A DNA stretch of 64,000 nt from Lanius collurio. Taxonomy: Eukaryota > Chordata > Aves > Passeriformes > Laniidae. The notes under the pieces are model-generated. The model searched no databases and had not been told where the DNA came from. It worked only from the letters and a program-made list of their open reading frames with translations. Made by a program: the position numbers and the translations under genes. The stretch is from NCBI GenBank assembly GCA_020086605.1, contig JACBWW010000028.1:8067540-8131539 (forward strand), given 5' to 3'. Below are positions 13,166 to 26,845 of the stretch, in pieces (position 1 is the first letter of the stretch; each line of letters begins with the position of its first letter).

Positions 13166-16100
13166 ATTGCTCATTTGGATCTGGTGGTTTTTGCCTCCGA
13201 ACAAAGCATTTTAAGAACATCAATCTCACAGATTTTTAGTACACAATATATTTTAGGGACCTAGCTTGGCCAAGTAAACTTTCTGCAACTCTCTGTAAAA
13301 CAAAACATTGAATAAATGTTAAATTAGAAAGTATTTTTCAGCTGTTTTGGAGTTTTGCATATCTATATACTCATGTGCAAGAATATTTATAGCTGTTGAA
13401 ATCACTTGCTTACAACTGCAACTCCAAATTAGAAAATGACTGACATTAAAATCTTTAAAATGGCTTGATTAAGCAAACTCCATAATTTGCAAGTAATTTA
13501 CTGGGGTGGTATACCTGAGTGCAATTGATAGACACTATTCTTATATGTTGAAGAGATTACAACAGATGTATTTTCATGAGGTAGAAAAAAAGAGAGAGAC
13601 CAGTAGAAAAAACTATCAGTATTAGATAAGTCACCACCCTTTGTAGAGAGGAGCAGACCAACTCCTTCTAACCCCAAAACACTAGGCTATTAATGTGTTC
13701 TGTGGTGATTTCTTGCTCCAGCTATTAACACCTTAGCTGGAGGAGAAAGAACTTCTTTCAGAAACAGAAATACTGTGAGGCTTGTGTCAGGCTTACTATA
13801 TCATGTCCATTACCACCCATCACAAAGTGTTAATGTGTTGTATCAAAAAGCCCTGTATTTTCAGATTCTAAGACTTTATCTCAGATCCTTCACTCAAGCC
13901 AACAGAATTTAACTGAATATGCCCAAATAGCCTCTGTAAATTTAACTCCCTAAGATATCAGCTCAGTAGGTTTAAATGCAGTGAAAGAAAACACATTTTT
14001 GAAGATGAAGCTTCTTTCTCAGCAAGATAGCTTAGCGTACATAGCACTGCAAAATGAAAACTTAGGGGAGAAAAAACAATTAAATAAAAAAAAAAGCAAA
14101 ATAAACCTTTAACTTTTGTTCTTTTCAACCGTATGTCAAATCAATAGTCCTTCTGTAGAATTAATTTACTTTGTGCCCAGGTAGACAAAATTGAAAATTT
14201 AATCAATACAAAAGAACACTTGTTTGACACATCCTGAGTGATAATGACCAATGAGTTTGCTTTTCAACCTCTTTTTTTCCCAGAGAATCATTATTTTGTG
14301 CCCAAAGAGCTATAACAATAATACTAATAATAAATACAAAGCTGTCCTACTGCTACCAGAGACATGCCTGCCAGGCAGAGTTCATTGGCAGAGCAGCATT
14401 CTAAAAAAAATAAAAAGAGAAAATAAATTATGGAAAGGCCCCAGAGTACATCTTCACTATGAGCACTCCTCTGATAAAATGTTATTTAATTACACTCCAG
14501 TAAAAAAGAGAGGCATATTTAGGAGCCCGATGGCATCCAATCATTTACTGAAAGGAACACATAATTTTCCTGCAAGCACCAAAAGAAAAAAAGAGAGCAA
14601 CTATTCAGAGAAAGGCAGTCCAAATTTTCCAGCCTCACTCACCCATTAGACTAATGATCTACATACATCTGAATTTCGCTTCAAGTTTGTCACTCTTCAT
14701 TGCAGGAATCTATAGTCAACTCTATCTTAACAGCCCTAGCAATGAAAAAGCTTTTGTAATGTGGGCAATCTTCACACTTGGACTACTATAAATGAAGAAA
14801 GATATCCAAACTACCCTGGTGCTTACAAAGAAACTCATCATATTAGTATAGTCTTTTCCACAAAATGATGAGGATTCAAATACTGAACAGTGGCACAGTT
14901 GTTGTCACTGTCACAAGAAAAAAGGCATTCTCGCAGGTAAGTTTATGGTTCTGTGTGAACACAAGACAAGAGGTTCCATATCTGTACAATGCATCTATAA
15001 ACATCTTCATTACTGAAAGAGGGAAAGATATAAGGATAAAATAAATATTTAAATTTTTGACAGGCCAGTAATGGCACATGACAGCTGTGGTTGTAAATGA
15101 CAACACATTTTAGTCATACTTCTTTAATAACATAGGAAATACTCAGCACATAAATCTACATGTATGTAATATGTATAATTAATCATTAATAACTACTCAA
15201 CTCATAATCTATCTATATAATACATATAGGGTACATGAACATACAAAATTATAAGTATTATAGGTATATATGTACCAGGTATATGTACCCATATTGCACA
15301 TACGTCCCATGCAAAAGTATGTAGCATTCTCAAATTTTAGGATGGGATGGATCTACCTCATCTAACTTCAGGTATCTATGAACTAGTCACCCTCAACTCA
15401 GCTCTTTACTCTTGGCCCCCTGTATAATTGACAGAGGGAAAGAACAACTGTTAGCAGCCAAGTCCTCTGCATTTAATTCCACATCACACACATGTATAGC
15501 TCCACACTTAGACTGGAGTAACATCAATTCACACCACTAGCCCTCTCTCCTTCATGATTTCCCTCCTTGGCCTTTGGTTTCCAAGTTAAACTAGCTGTGA
15601 CACAGCAATAAAATCAGAATCAAATGTTGATTAACAGCAAGTTAATGCGTGTGGCATTAGCTGTATTTTGTCTCTGCAGACCTAGGAAATATACAGGTTT
15701 TTCTTCCATATGGAAAGTATGAGGAACAGTTAAACACAAAAACATTGACCAGATTCAGTACCTTAACTGATAAATAACACATTGGAAGTGACAACATTAA
15801 TTATTTTTATGTGTTTATATTTTGCTCTGGGTTTTTTGATGACCTAAGTGTAATTAACATGCTTCTTGACCTTAATTTTAAAAAGGATTTAGTCATTTTG
15901 CCATTATTTTTATTTGAATACAATTTTCCAGTTACTACAGTCATAAGGTCTTGAAGTTACTTCTCATTTTTCTTCACAAACTCTTACGAGTCATTAAATG
16001 TTTCTCAAAGTAATTTTTTGAAGAATGGCAAGCCTCTGGGAAGCTACTGTTTCAAAAATCATAGCAAGCAGTGTGTCATTATGAAGGATTTCATCTCCCA

Positions 16101-18545
16101 GAATGTTGATTCTCTAAGACAATCAATAGCTGGTTCCTCTTGCATCTTCTTGTTATTTTCTTCAATAAACAATCCCTCAGTTTTTAGCATTTTTATACTC
16201 TTTTTTTCCTTTTTCACATTTGTAAAACTCTCTTAATATTTCTATCTCCAGAAAAAAATTATTAAAATTGTTGGACAGGACAGGTGCTTGTTTCAGAGAC
16301 TTGAAATTTATTCTTAGAGTACAAAGCTTTGAGCATTTAGACCATAAATGGGTGCCCTGCTGAAGAACAGTTCCACAGCAGAGATTCACAGCCTCACTAC
16401 CTCATGCTCAGTGGTAATCCTCTAAGGTACTCTAAGCTACTCTTACCTACTTGGTACGGACCAGACATTCCAAAAGACCTGGGAAGTACATTCTAGGAAG
16501 TGCCAGTATCCCTGTGATCCATTGGCTAAACAAGGTCCTAACTCCTGTGAAGAATTGCAGTGGAATAGGAAACCTCCTTCCCTCAGGGAGAAAGAATGCA
16601 GTATTCATAGCACAAAACAAAGCTGTAAGAGATCTGTACCTGAATAAACCACATGGATTCATGTAGCAGAAAGCCAACTACTCAGAGGAGCTCAGCTTAC
16701 AGCAAAGCAACCTGTAAATTAAAACATAAGTAAAGATTATCTGTCACAATCCTATGCTTTCCACAGCTAAATGACCATAAAGGAAATTACTTAATGTATA
16801 AACAAAACTCATATATAATAGCTGAATGCCCATCTGGAATGGCTACTAAGTGGCCTGTCTGGAGTAACTATGCAAAAAAATTAAGCAAAGGTTAAGATGA
16901 TGAAAAATAGGGTGCATTTCTTTGATTAACATACACAGTAGGGGACAGAATAGAAAATTAGTACTGTTAATACAAAAAAATAAAATGTATAAACAATCCA
17001 CACAAATGAATCTACTTAAGTCTAGTACTAAAAAGTTCTTTAGTGGTTTTGTAGTGCTTCCATTCTTACAGAAGAAAAGGATTTATTTTACTGTGGAGAT
17101 CTGTTCAATAAGAGAGGTTTTTTATTGAAGAAACATCAAAAAATAACTGTGGGAAGAAACACTCTACCTTGAGATCACTGCATTGGGGAATGGACATGAG
17201 GAGAGATTTACTCAAACAGGGGTACTGGCATAACCCTTCCAAGTTTTCTAGTCTGAAATTTTTCCAGAAAAGTAAGTCAAGCAATGCCAGAAGCTTTCTC
17301 TCACTGTCTTATAGAAATTATCCAAAATCCAGCTTTAAAGAAGTATTTGTCCTGTTTTGGTAACAACCAGGAACTGTCAACTCCTCCCCTGAACTACAGC
17401 ATGAAAAGAACTGTATTCTTTTTAGTCTGAAAAAACCTGTTTTATTTTAGTATTTCATTCTAGCTAGTATTGGAGTTCAGGAATGAGAATTTTGTCAAAT
17501 ATCCAGTAAACATTATTGAAAGTAAACAATTTTTAAAATATGTGGGTTCCTATGGATGAGAACTTAGAAACCCCAAGATCATTAGAGAACTTTCTTAAAA
17601 TACTACTGTTCCTAAAAGTAGGTAAGAAAGCTTTCTAACTCTGCAGACTGTCTCTGAAGCGCAAGGAGTCTGAGATAGTTCAGATAACAAAATTAGAAGT
17701 ACAGGAAAATCAATTTAGCCATTTATTTACATAATCACCAGCAAATCTAGCTCACAGCAAATGGAAAGTTGCAGAAGGTTTCTAATGAGTGAAGATTTAC
17801 TCTATTTATGTAGAGGAACATATGGTTCCAGAAAAACTGGAACAGAAAAAAATCTGACTGCTCTAATGATGGGGTTGTGAACACAATTGTTATTTAAGCA
17901 CTCTGGCATTTCCCTTTCTTCGATTTCCTAAAACCTTGCCAAGCCTTTACCATTTTCACTGCAATGCAGAGATCCTCCAGGCCATCACGGAATTGTCATA
18001 ACTGCTAGGTCATCCTTTCTCTTCCTGCTATTCTCTGCTTTGTCAACTACCACCTTCCTGATTGTTCAATAAATGAGATAGCAGTTTGACAGACAGCAGC
18101 TTTGTTTGCAAAAGAATCTTAATTAAGCTTTGGAGATCCCTTTCTTCTGCACAGAAAGAAATACTCTGTGGTAAAGAATATTGAACCATACAATCAAGTC
18201 CTTAATAACAACATCTCCTAACATCTATAAGAGAAATCCATTCTTTCCAACATCATTTTTAGGCATCACTTTTAACATCTTGCTGAATATTATTGTGCAA
18301 ACAAAATGGTTATCACTACCTTAAAAAGTAAGTTGAAAAATACTTCCAATATGCGGCTGCAGTAAACCAGTTTTGAAATGTATTTGGAGGACACAATAGT
18401 CAATAATTTCTGTTTAGCTCCACTCCTATTCATTACATCTCCAAGAAACCACTAACATTCTTTTGGTTGGTAGCCTTTGTGTATTCCCATTGGTACTTTG
18501 GGGATTGTCCGAAGTTCCCTACTTTGCTTTTTCAGGGTCAAAGTC
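13166..18545. other. AT-rich unique DNA, no gene recognised
   Basis: No recognisable protein, RNA gene or dated repeat. The longest ORF (14251-14649, plus, 132 codons) is lysine- and serine-rich with no known family. The stretch 15130-15310 is rich in TATA/ATGTA-like steps without a clean unit. A perfect 9-bp inverted repeat lies at 13716-13742. Confidence 0.5.
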
Positions 18546-18836
18546 TTATAAGAAGTAAGAGCTTTTCAGCAGATTGTTTCCTATATCGTAACTCTTTTCT
18601 TCATGCAAACTATGTCCAAGAGAGAAAATGACCCAGTTGTTCAGTGGCTTGATGCCCCAGCTCTTGGGAAAATCCAGCTTGCAGCAACCAACTGAACACC
18701 TCCACTGCAGTTCTAATATTGGTATGACAGTGATGAGGGCTGCTGTGGGACCCCCACTTCCAGGTACAGCAGGAAGCAAGCCAGCAAAGAGCACTAAACA
18801 CAGCACCAGGAGCCTTGGGTGAGATGAAGCACACAC
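18546..18836 (-). other. Uncharacterised 96-codon ORF with a signal-peptide-like start
   Basis: The minus-strand ORF starts MCASSHPRLLVLCLVLFAGL, then LPAVPGSG. This has the layout of a signal peptide: a short positive start, a hydrophobic core of about 13 residues, and small residues before a possible cleavage near residue 26. The rest includes a CSVGCC cluster, but I recognise no family. No splice sites or neighbouring exons support it, and an overlapping second-frame ORF covers the same DNA. It may well be chance. It is listed because the interval is somewhat richer in GC than its surroundings. Confidence 0.15.
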
Positions 18837-21800
18837 CCCATCTTTAGAGATTCTGACAAGTAGTTCAGAGAGTCAGGGAAGTCAGTTTCCTTCCTGTTAA
18901 ACCATCATAAAAGCATTTCTAAACTGCACCTCTCAGCTGTCATGGAAATGTTACACATCCATGTCCAAATCATACCCCAGACAAGACAATTACATTTCTA
19001 ATATCTGCGCTATCCATTTTCATATCTCTAGGGTTTCTTACAAGTATTAGAATGGTTAATCGCTTTATTTTCCTTTATATGAACAGAAAGTTGACTCTAT
19101 GCAATTTACGTTGTTTTATATCTGTTCTCCTATTGCTGCCGAACTTTGCTACAGAGTGAGATGATCAACAGCCCCTTTAAACCTTGCAAAAAAATACACT
19201 ATTGATATACAGCAAAGTTCTGATTAATGGATATTTCAAAAGTATCCCTTTGCAAAGAAGAGAACACTTTCAGACCTTGTTTAACAAAATAAAATCATAA
19301 GAAATAGCATAATAGTTTTTCTGTTTGTCATGATAATAAATTTTAATTGTATTTTTTTTTATTTTATTTATTTCAGTAAAACCTACAATATTGTATCTAA
19401 CTCAGAAAATGAGTCTTTTGTGTTTTAAAGGAAATTGATCAGGAATATTTTTCAGGAAGGGAAAGGGTAAACAGATGCATTTTAAGAGACCACATGTCAG
19501 CAAGTTTAGGTCTTCTTTGGTCTGCTGAGACCCAACAAAATGGCCTTCTCATGTAATCAGCAAGAACCACATTTTCCATAAGGCTGGGGGGTTTCTTACT
19601 AAAGCCTGAACCCCTTCATATGAAGTTTTCTTACATTAATGGTTAGAGATTATATGTGTAGGGGAGCAAATATTTTAAGACATGTGAGGAAACATGGACA
19701 ATATTTTTAACTTGTGCAGTCTTGTCTAGTATTTAGGAGATGTTGTCTGATGCTGGACTAAGAAAGTGGTTCTTCCCCACCCTACATGGAGAGCACTGGT
19801 TCCTGGAAAAGATTCTCTCATCCCTCCAACTGCTAAAGCCAGGGGCTAAGTTTTCATCACCCCCTGTTTGGGTGATTCCTCCTGTCTAATCCTATGTATC
19901 CAGAGAAGCTTTCATAAAATCCTACAGGTAAACAGAGATAGTTCATTATATCTCACAATTCTCCTTGCTATATTAGAATATATGTAGATGCACATCGGTG
20001 AAGCATCTAAGAAGGAATCACCAAATCATAAGTTTCAGCTTCATTTGGTGTGTCAGATGCCTGTAAGTGGAAACTAGTTCTACAAAAGGTACTTGTTCTG
20101 TAGGTCTAAGACAGAAGACTGAAACTGGTAATCTTAACCGTATCGTTCCTCTGCATGAGTTAAAAACAATTGTTCACCTTGCTCAGTACCACCCAATATC
20201 AATACCCAGCAACAAAATGCACTCTTCATTTCATCTCACAATCAGCAAACTGAAGAATTTAACTCATGATTCAGTTTCACCTCAGCAGTTCAACTCCAGG
20301 TAAATATTCATCATGGAAAAAACAGGGTAAAATACTCGTTGGCCATTGTATTAGAGTACCTGAATGCAGGCTATGTGTCAGTAATGCTCTGCTGCAGTGT
20401 CTGTTCCCATGGAAAGTGTTTACTGAAACAACAGTGATGACTGTAACAAAAGTTTCCTAATATCACAACACAGAATACATTTTAAGTCTGTGTCCAGCAA
20501 AGCAACCAGCAGCAAAGGAAGGGGAAGGAAAAGAAGGAAATTAAACATAACTTCAGGCAGCAGATCTCTTCCAAGCAAAGCCCACACATACACACATGAA
20601 ACAAGTCAGGTAGGTGAGAAGACAGAGTGGACTGATGGCATTGCCATCAGTGTCTGGCATTGTTCTACAAATGACAGACACTGAGGAGCTCTCACCACAT
20701 CCGAGACTAACTGCACTGCAAATTGTATCTGTGTCAGGCATCCCCACAGACCCCCCAAAATACTTGTAACACACATGGACCACAGGTCGTGATATCAAAG
20801 GAATAACACCTTTGTTAACATCAAAGCAGCCCCTGAGGGAGTGTTTGATGCAAGGCATTCCCACTTTGCACCACTGGGATTAAAGCAGAGGGGCTGGTGC
20901 TTTGCCCCTTCTGAGCCTCCAATGATCTCCTGCCCTCATTCGTCTGTGCCAAGATGTTGCAGCAGCCCCAGGAACACAGAATAGCTGTTGCTAGGAGAAG
21001 GGCATGAGCTTTGTTCTGAGCTTGCAAGACTGACTAAAACCACAGTGGATTTCTAACTGAAGCTTTCTTTTCACACCTGGCAAGGGAAATGGAAACTCAG
21101 TGGAAGGAAAGCTTTGGCACAAGCAGCTGAAAAGCAGTAATGTCAACATCCCATGCTCTGACTCTGCAATCCCTGCTGCATGTTTACATTTAATATTATA
21201 TTAGGAAAGGGATGTTGTCCTCCCCATGGTTCTCTCTACACACTCTTATAAAACACTCCTGAATTGCAAAGGTCTGAAACCCCCTCACAATTAAGGAAAT
21301 AGTCATTTATTTAGAACCACATTTTTGCACAAATAGCAGAATGATAGCAGGTAGTTGAGGAACATACTCTGCTCTCACAGGAAGGTCTAATGCATCTCAA
21401 AAGAAGAAACTATTTTTCTGTACTGGAGAAAGACATTGGCCAGTGGCCAAGGATATTTCACTCTCATTACAGTGGTATTTGGCACAGAAAAACTCATGAA
21501 AATAATGCCAATATATAAGAAGTACAGCATTTTCTGATGAATAAAAAAAGCTGAAGAAAGGGCTTCAAGAACTTCCAATGAAACAATATGCAACAAAGAA
21601 ATGTCAGATGAAAAAGAAACAGACATAGGAAAAGGGAATAGAAAAGGATAGAGGTCACAGAAAAGGGAAATGGAAGATAAGAGCCCAAAAGAAGTGAAAT
21701 TCATCCCACTTAATTTAAGGTGCTTAAGTACATGTCCACAATTGTGTTATCTATTTTTCTTCTACAGTCAAGGCAGAGATGGTCATAATCCCACCAATGC

Positions 21801-24800
21801 AACCTAGGGTGTCTTCCACCTGGCCAATATGTGAGTCCACTTTGGGGTGAGATAAACTACACAAAAATTTCACTCAGAACACTGGCCACCTCTCCACAGC
21901 TGAGAATGCTTGGCCGGTTCAGGGATCAGTGCAGTATCTTACTGCTCATTCTAATGTAGAGGTTAATTCTGAAATTCTTTTTTCTATCCCAAGAACAGAG
22001 ATGTAGATATCAGACTACAATCCCCAAAGTCATCACTGACTAAGAGCACACTTTCCTTTGATTGTTCTCTGAAAAAAATTTCAAAATATACCTGCTATTT
22101 TGGAAAATTTCTCATATCATGAAAGCATAATATATTTTTTTTGTCATTTCAGAATGCACAGATGCCAAGAGAATGCAAAAAATCTAATGAATTAAAATCC
22201 ACATCTCATCTAAATAAACTATCCTAAATCACTCTGCCACTTTTCTTTTGTATTTAGGAATGTGTCTACATTGTGCAATGCAGCACTGTGCAGAGATATT
22301 TGGATTAGTTATAAACCTGTATGCTTGTGCAGCATAGTACCACACACTGCCAAGATGCTGGAAGCAGGAGAGATGAGCTGCTGCTGCACTCTGCCTCAAC
22401 AGGGTATATCCTCAACAGAATTTATCAAACAACTCAAATGGAGCATTGTCTTAGAACAGCTAGCTTTCTTCAGGTCCTATATGAAATGGTTTAAATAAAC
22501 TTGGTTTCATGAACTATGAAGCATTCAGTATGAACCCCAACTTTCAACAAAATAAAACGGATTGTTGCATCTTATTCTAACCATTTTTACTTCTTAATAC
22601 TGTAATATAATCATCTTTCCATTCCTGACTAGATGCTCTTGTTGAAGCATGTGAAAACCAACTGCATGACAATTCTCCACATAGGAGAAACATGTAATTC
22701 TAAGTTGTTATTCTAATAAAGAAGCTCTTCTTTTCTCCAAGGAATCCCCCATCGTCTATTTATTGACATATTCCTCTGTGACACCAAGAGGGACACCAAG
22801 GGCAGTATCTCAGTAAAAAACCTGCTCAGTACAACATGGCAGTCAACACCAAGGATTTCCAACATTAAAAGCTAGGTGAAATTTAACACTTCAAGAATTT
22901 TTCTCTCAAAAAAATCACATGGTCTAAAACATTATTACTGTTGGCAATTTCAACAAGATTTTTGATTTTTCTTTCCAGCTCCAGAGAGCCAAATCAAAAA
23001 GTTAAAGTTGGTCTGGGATTTTTTTGGGAGTGAAACTTCCAATTTCAAACACCTGTTTAAAATATATATTGTTCTGAAATAGTCTATTCTGTTCTAAATA
23101 AAGTCAGAGCTACGCATTTAGACATTATTTATTCAAATAAAATACTTCTTTTAATTCTCTAAAGTTATCTGATACTTGGAATTTCCATAACATGGAGATG
23201 AAATGTCAGCATTTCCCAAATACTGAAAACATTGTCTTCCCAGTTTGAGTTTAGCACAACTAAACAAAACTAGGTCTTTTCATATAAAGATCAGGTCCTT
23301 TAAAAAATAAGGTTGATTATCTCCCCACTGGTAATTCCAAAGAAAACAGCTCAGGAACATTACTGTAAACAATTTTTAATAAGGTACAGAGAGCAGGCAA
23401 GACAGTTACAACCAGAATGCCAAATGGCTGAGTCTCCTTTTATCTGTGTTTGTCAAAAGACCAAGGAATGGCTCCTTTTACAAGGGCTGGAACAAACATA
23501 AACTTTCCCCTGTACTGGACTTGTATCACTGAATCACACAATAGATGTGATTAGAATAGAATCGACATATAAAGAAGGTGGGGAATACAGTTCCTCTTCC
23601 TGTTCAATCTGTTCCAACAGTATGTATGAAGTTTCCTGGTGGTTCCAACTAAATATTATAATAGAAAACTAAACTTTGTTCTCATATGTAAGATAAGAAG
23701 GGATTGCTGGAGTACTTGAGTTGAATCTCCCATGGTCACAGACAAGCCTGCTATGGATAAGCCTCAGAAGGAACAGCACATTCTAGAACTTCAGTCTTCC
23801 TCATAACAACTTTTATACACATTTTTCCAAAAAAAAACACCCCAAAGCACCTGAATGAACCAATCAAGCAAACAAACAAAAATACTGCCAAAGATAAATT
23901 GGAGATGATTGGCCTTTAATATATCTCAAGCTTCCCTTTCTGAGTTTCACAAGGCAAGGGAAAATTTTGGCCTGAAATAAAATGAGATTAAGATGATTTG
24001 GCAGTTATTTTTTCATCATCTACATCAAATCAGATTACCTTAGAGACTGTTGTGTACCATGAGAGAATTTCTGAAACATCACATGCAGCTTGTTCCACCC
24101 TTCCACTGCTAGACAGCTTGTAAGAAAAATTGTGCTGACCAAGAACTTAAAAAACAATCGGTATAACTACTCCTGTCCCTTGGAGCTGATCTCTCCTTTT
24201 TGAACATAGATGACTCTGGCAATGGCACACAGAGGGTAAAATCACTTATGTGCTGTACTCCTGATGCTCATCATGAAGGGAGACAGAGGAAAAGCAAGAG
24301 CATGGTCCCCAATTCACCAGCCACTGCAGTTACCCACTCCTCCCCATCTGTCCCGGGCTGCGAAAAATGGGGCTGAAGTGCCAACTCCATACAGGCATTA
24401 GATACAAGACATAGGTCACTTCTGTAAGATGGCCACTCCTCAAATCTGAGGAGCCCCACTGTGAGATGGAAAATGGAACTTATCAGCTTTGAAAAATATG
24501 TATGTATATGTATATATATATAAATGGGAAGAAGTATGAATGTGTGTTTAAAAAATCCACTGCAAAGAATCATTTCACAGTGCATTTCAACTGCACATGC
24601 AGCAACCCTGAAAGAAAAATAACATCAAATTGAAAAAAAAGGCAACTAATTTATGCTAAAACAGCTTTAGAAAATCACAAAAAAAATATGCACAGACCAG
24701 ATACTTCGGTGCTTCCTTGTAACATATTTTTGCACCAATTTAATATTAACCTTCTTTAATATGTAGCTGTTAAATTATCTTTCAGAAAATGTACAGAAAT

Positions 24801-25618
24801 GCACATTGTAGAGTCTTCCTTTCCAACTGAAAACACTGGCTGTGAATACAAACCTTTTGTTCTCCAAGCTTCCATCATATAACCTCAGTACGTTGAAATA
24901 AAAAGTGACAGTGCCACTTGATAAACAGTGGGAATGAAGGATGTTTTCATCAATTCCGGCTGTTAGTCAGAAAAAGGAGCATATTAATAAAATCCCTTCA
25001 TCCAGAGCCGGGTACTGGGTGAGACTCTTTGAAAGCAACACTAATACAGTGAATCTGGGAACTTAAATACGGTTCATTGTCTGTACTTGTTAAAAGTACG
25101 AGGAGTCAGCCCCATCTGCAGAAAATTAAGGGCTCACTTACTGCAACAGCAACAGGTTCATAAGCTTCAATAAATCAAAATAAAGAGAAAAAAATTACTC
25201 AGTGATACAATCAGGAATATAATGTCAAAGTGTTAAAAGTATTCAGGAGCAGAATATTCTGATGCTGCTAAAACTAAAGGTGAAATTGCTGGCAGGTGAG
25301 ACAGTAAATTTAGACTTCCTCATGGTCCCTTAAAAAAAAAAAAAAAAAAAAAAAAGTATTATCCCAGCAGTTAAGGTGTTAAATATACCCAAAGGTAACC
25401 TTTATGGAACTCCAACTAGATAAGAAATACTTTCCTACATAATTTTCACAGAGGTTTTCTTTGTACACTTTTTTTCACAAGGAAACATTTTTCTCCATGC
25501 CAAACTGTTTTTGCACATAAGCATTCTTAGAACTGAATTCTTAAGCCAAGGGCAGGAACGATTATGTAAACAGACAATTTTATATTAACAATTTGACTTT
25601 AATATGCAAAGACAATAC
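18837..25618. other. AT-rich unique DNA, no gene recognised
   Basis: A 6.8-kb interval without a recognisable gene or clear repeat family. Short ORFs near 20.5-21.0 kb and 21.4-21.7 kb give no known product. It includes a 10-bp perfect inverted repeat at 20631-20651, a short TA-rich run near 24500-24521 and a run of 24 A at about 25332-25355. Confidence 0.5.
25332..25355. repeat. Poly(A) run of about 24 bp
   Basis: An uninterrupted run of A follows 'catggtccctt'. No retroposed sequence is recognised immediately upstream, so I treat it as a homopolymer rather than a retrogene tail. Confidence 0.8.
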
Positions 25619-25623
25619 CTGGC
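25619..25623. repeat. Target-site duplication, left copy (ctggc)
   Basis: Five bases immediately left of the long solo LTR, identical to those at 26998-27002 on its right. Confidence 0.8.
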
Positions 25624-25887
25624 TGTAGTGGGTTGAATCTGAGTTGATAGACAGATTTTTAGACCAATGGCGCTTCTCGAAGTTTACACATTTAAGCCGC
25701 ACAGAAAGGCGGGAATTCCTCTTGTTCCAGCCCGCCTGAGGGAGGTGGGGAGGCCTCGGAGCCTCCGGGCCCTGCTGAGCCGGGCTGGGCCGGGCCGGGC
25801 CAAAGCCCCGGCCCCCTTCTCCTCTTCCTGATGCTGCAGCACGGACCCTGGGCCGCTGGGGAAGGAGCCATCCCAGAGCCCAGGCAG

Positions 25888-25995
25888 CTAAACCCAGCCA
25901 TGGACTGCTAAACCCAGCCATGGACTGTTAAACCCAGCCATGGACTGCTAAACCCAGCCATAGACTGCCAGACAGCCGGACCCAGCCATGGACTG
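25888..25995 (+). repeat. 20-bp minisatellite inside the long LTR
   Basis: The unit 'ctaaacccagccatggactg' occurs at 25888-25907 and 25908-25927. It recurs with one change at 25928-25947 (first base t) and with one change at 25948-25967 (atagactg). A degenerate fifth unit extended by about 8 bp ends near 25995. The array lies in the presumed U3 region, where some retroviral LTRs carry repeated enhancer blocks. Any such role here is a guess. Confidence 0.9.
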
Positions 25996-26839
25996 CTGCG
26001 CAGCTGGGATCTTTCCAGAGTGGCTTCTTGGGACCGGCAGGTCCCGTTCCCTCCCCCCCACCCTCCCCTGTTCTCCACATGGAGCTGGCGGGAGCCGTCA
26101 GGATCCTCCTTTCTGCTGAACTACCATGCACAAAAAGAACGAGGTTTTCTTCACCATAAAGCCTGCATAAGACCATTTTTTTCAACACAGAGGTTTCAGA
26201 GTCAGAGAGAGTGAGCCATGTGAGACGGAGCTGAAATGGCGGCAGAGAAAAGGGGCGGTGCCGCGTTCCTCGCGCAGAGCTTAAAAATCCTTCTGGCATG
26301 CGGTGGTAAGAAACTGTAATATCTCAAACTGTTTGTCTCTTCAATCCATTTGAAGTGCATGGGGGGATGGAAGACTTACGTGTGGCCCGTGAAGTTTGTG
26401 AAGAGAGAGTGCCTATGCCAAGATATATATAGAAGTAGTGAGAGGCTTTTAAGGATTTGTAGCAGGAAAAGCCTTTGTGTTCAGGCCAAAGTGACCCATC
26501 CTTAAAAGGTTAATAACCTCATGTGATGGCTGAGGTGGCAGTGTGAAAAAACTGATATCTTTTCATAGAAGAGATGTATTACACCACAGCAGATTGTTTC
26601 TTTCCGTGCGGGTCTGTTGTTGGGGGCAGCTTGAGAAACCATGTGAAGCAAGAAGAAGAAACCCTTTTTTCCTTAAGCATAAGAAAGAGACTTTTTTTTA
26701 AGAACTGTAACACTGACTAGAATCCTATGTTGTGTTATCTTTTGTGCTAGTTAAAAAGGAAGAGTAAAGTGCTGAGAAGAAGGGGGCGGGGGGGTGTTTT
26801 AATTTCTTGTTATATCTTTTAACTTTTAATTCTGTTAGT

Positions 26840-26845
26840 AATAAA
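26840..26845 (+). promoter_or_regulatory. AATAAA poly(A) signal of the long LTR
   Basis: AATAAA is followed by a T-rich stretch and lies about 150 bp before the LTR end, which is compatible with an R-U5 boundary. Confidence 0.6.

Noticed and set aside
14251..14649. 132-codon plus-strand ORF as a gene
   Set aside because: No domain, signal or splice context. The composition follows the AT-rich background and homopolymers.
24500..24521. TA-rich run as a promoter or microsatellite of note
   Set aside because: Very short and imperfect, with no nearby transcription unit.
25580..26299. ORFs of up to 123 codons in the GC-rich patch, as a first exon under a CpG-island promoter
   Set aside because: The patch lies almost wholly within a solo LTR bounded by a perfect 5-bp duplication, and the products are low-complexity Pro/Gly/Arg-rich.
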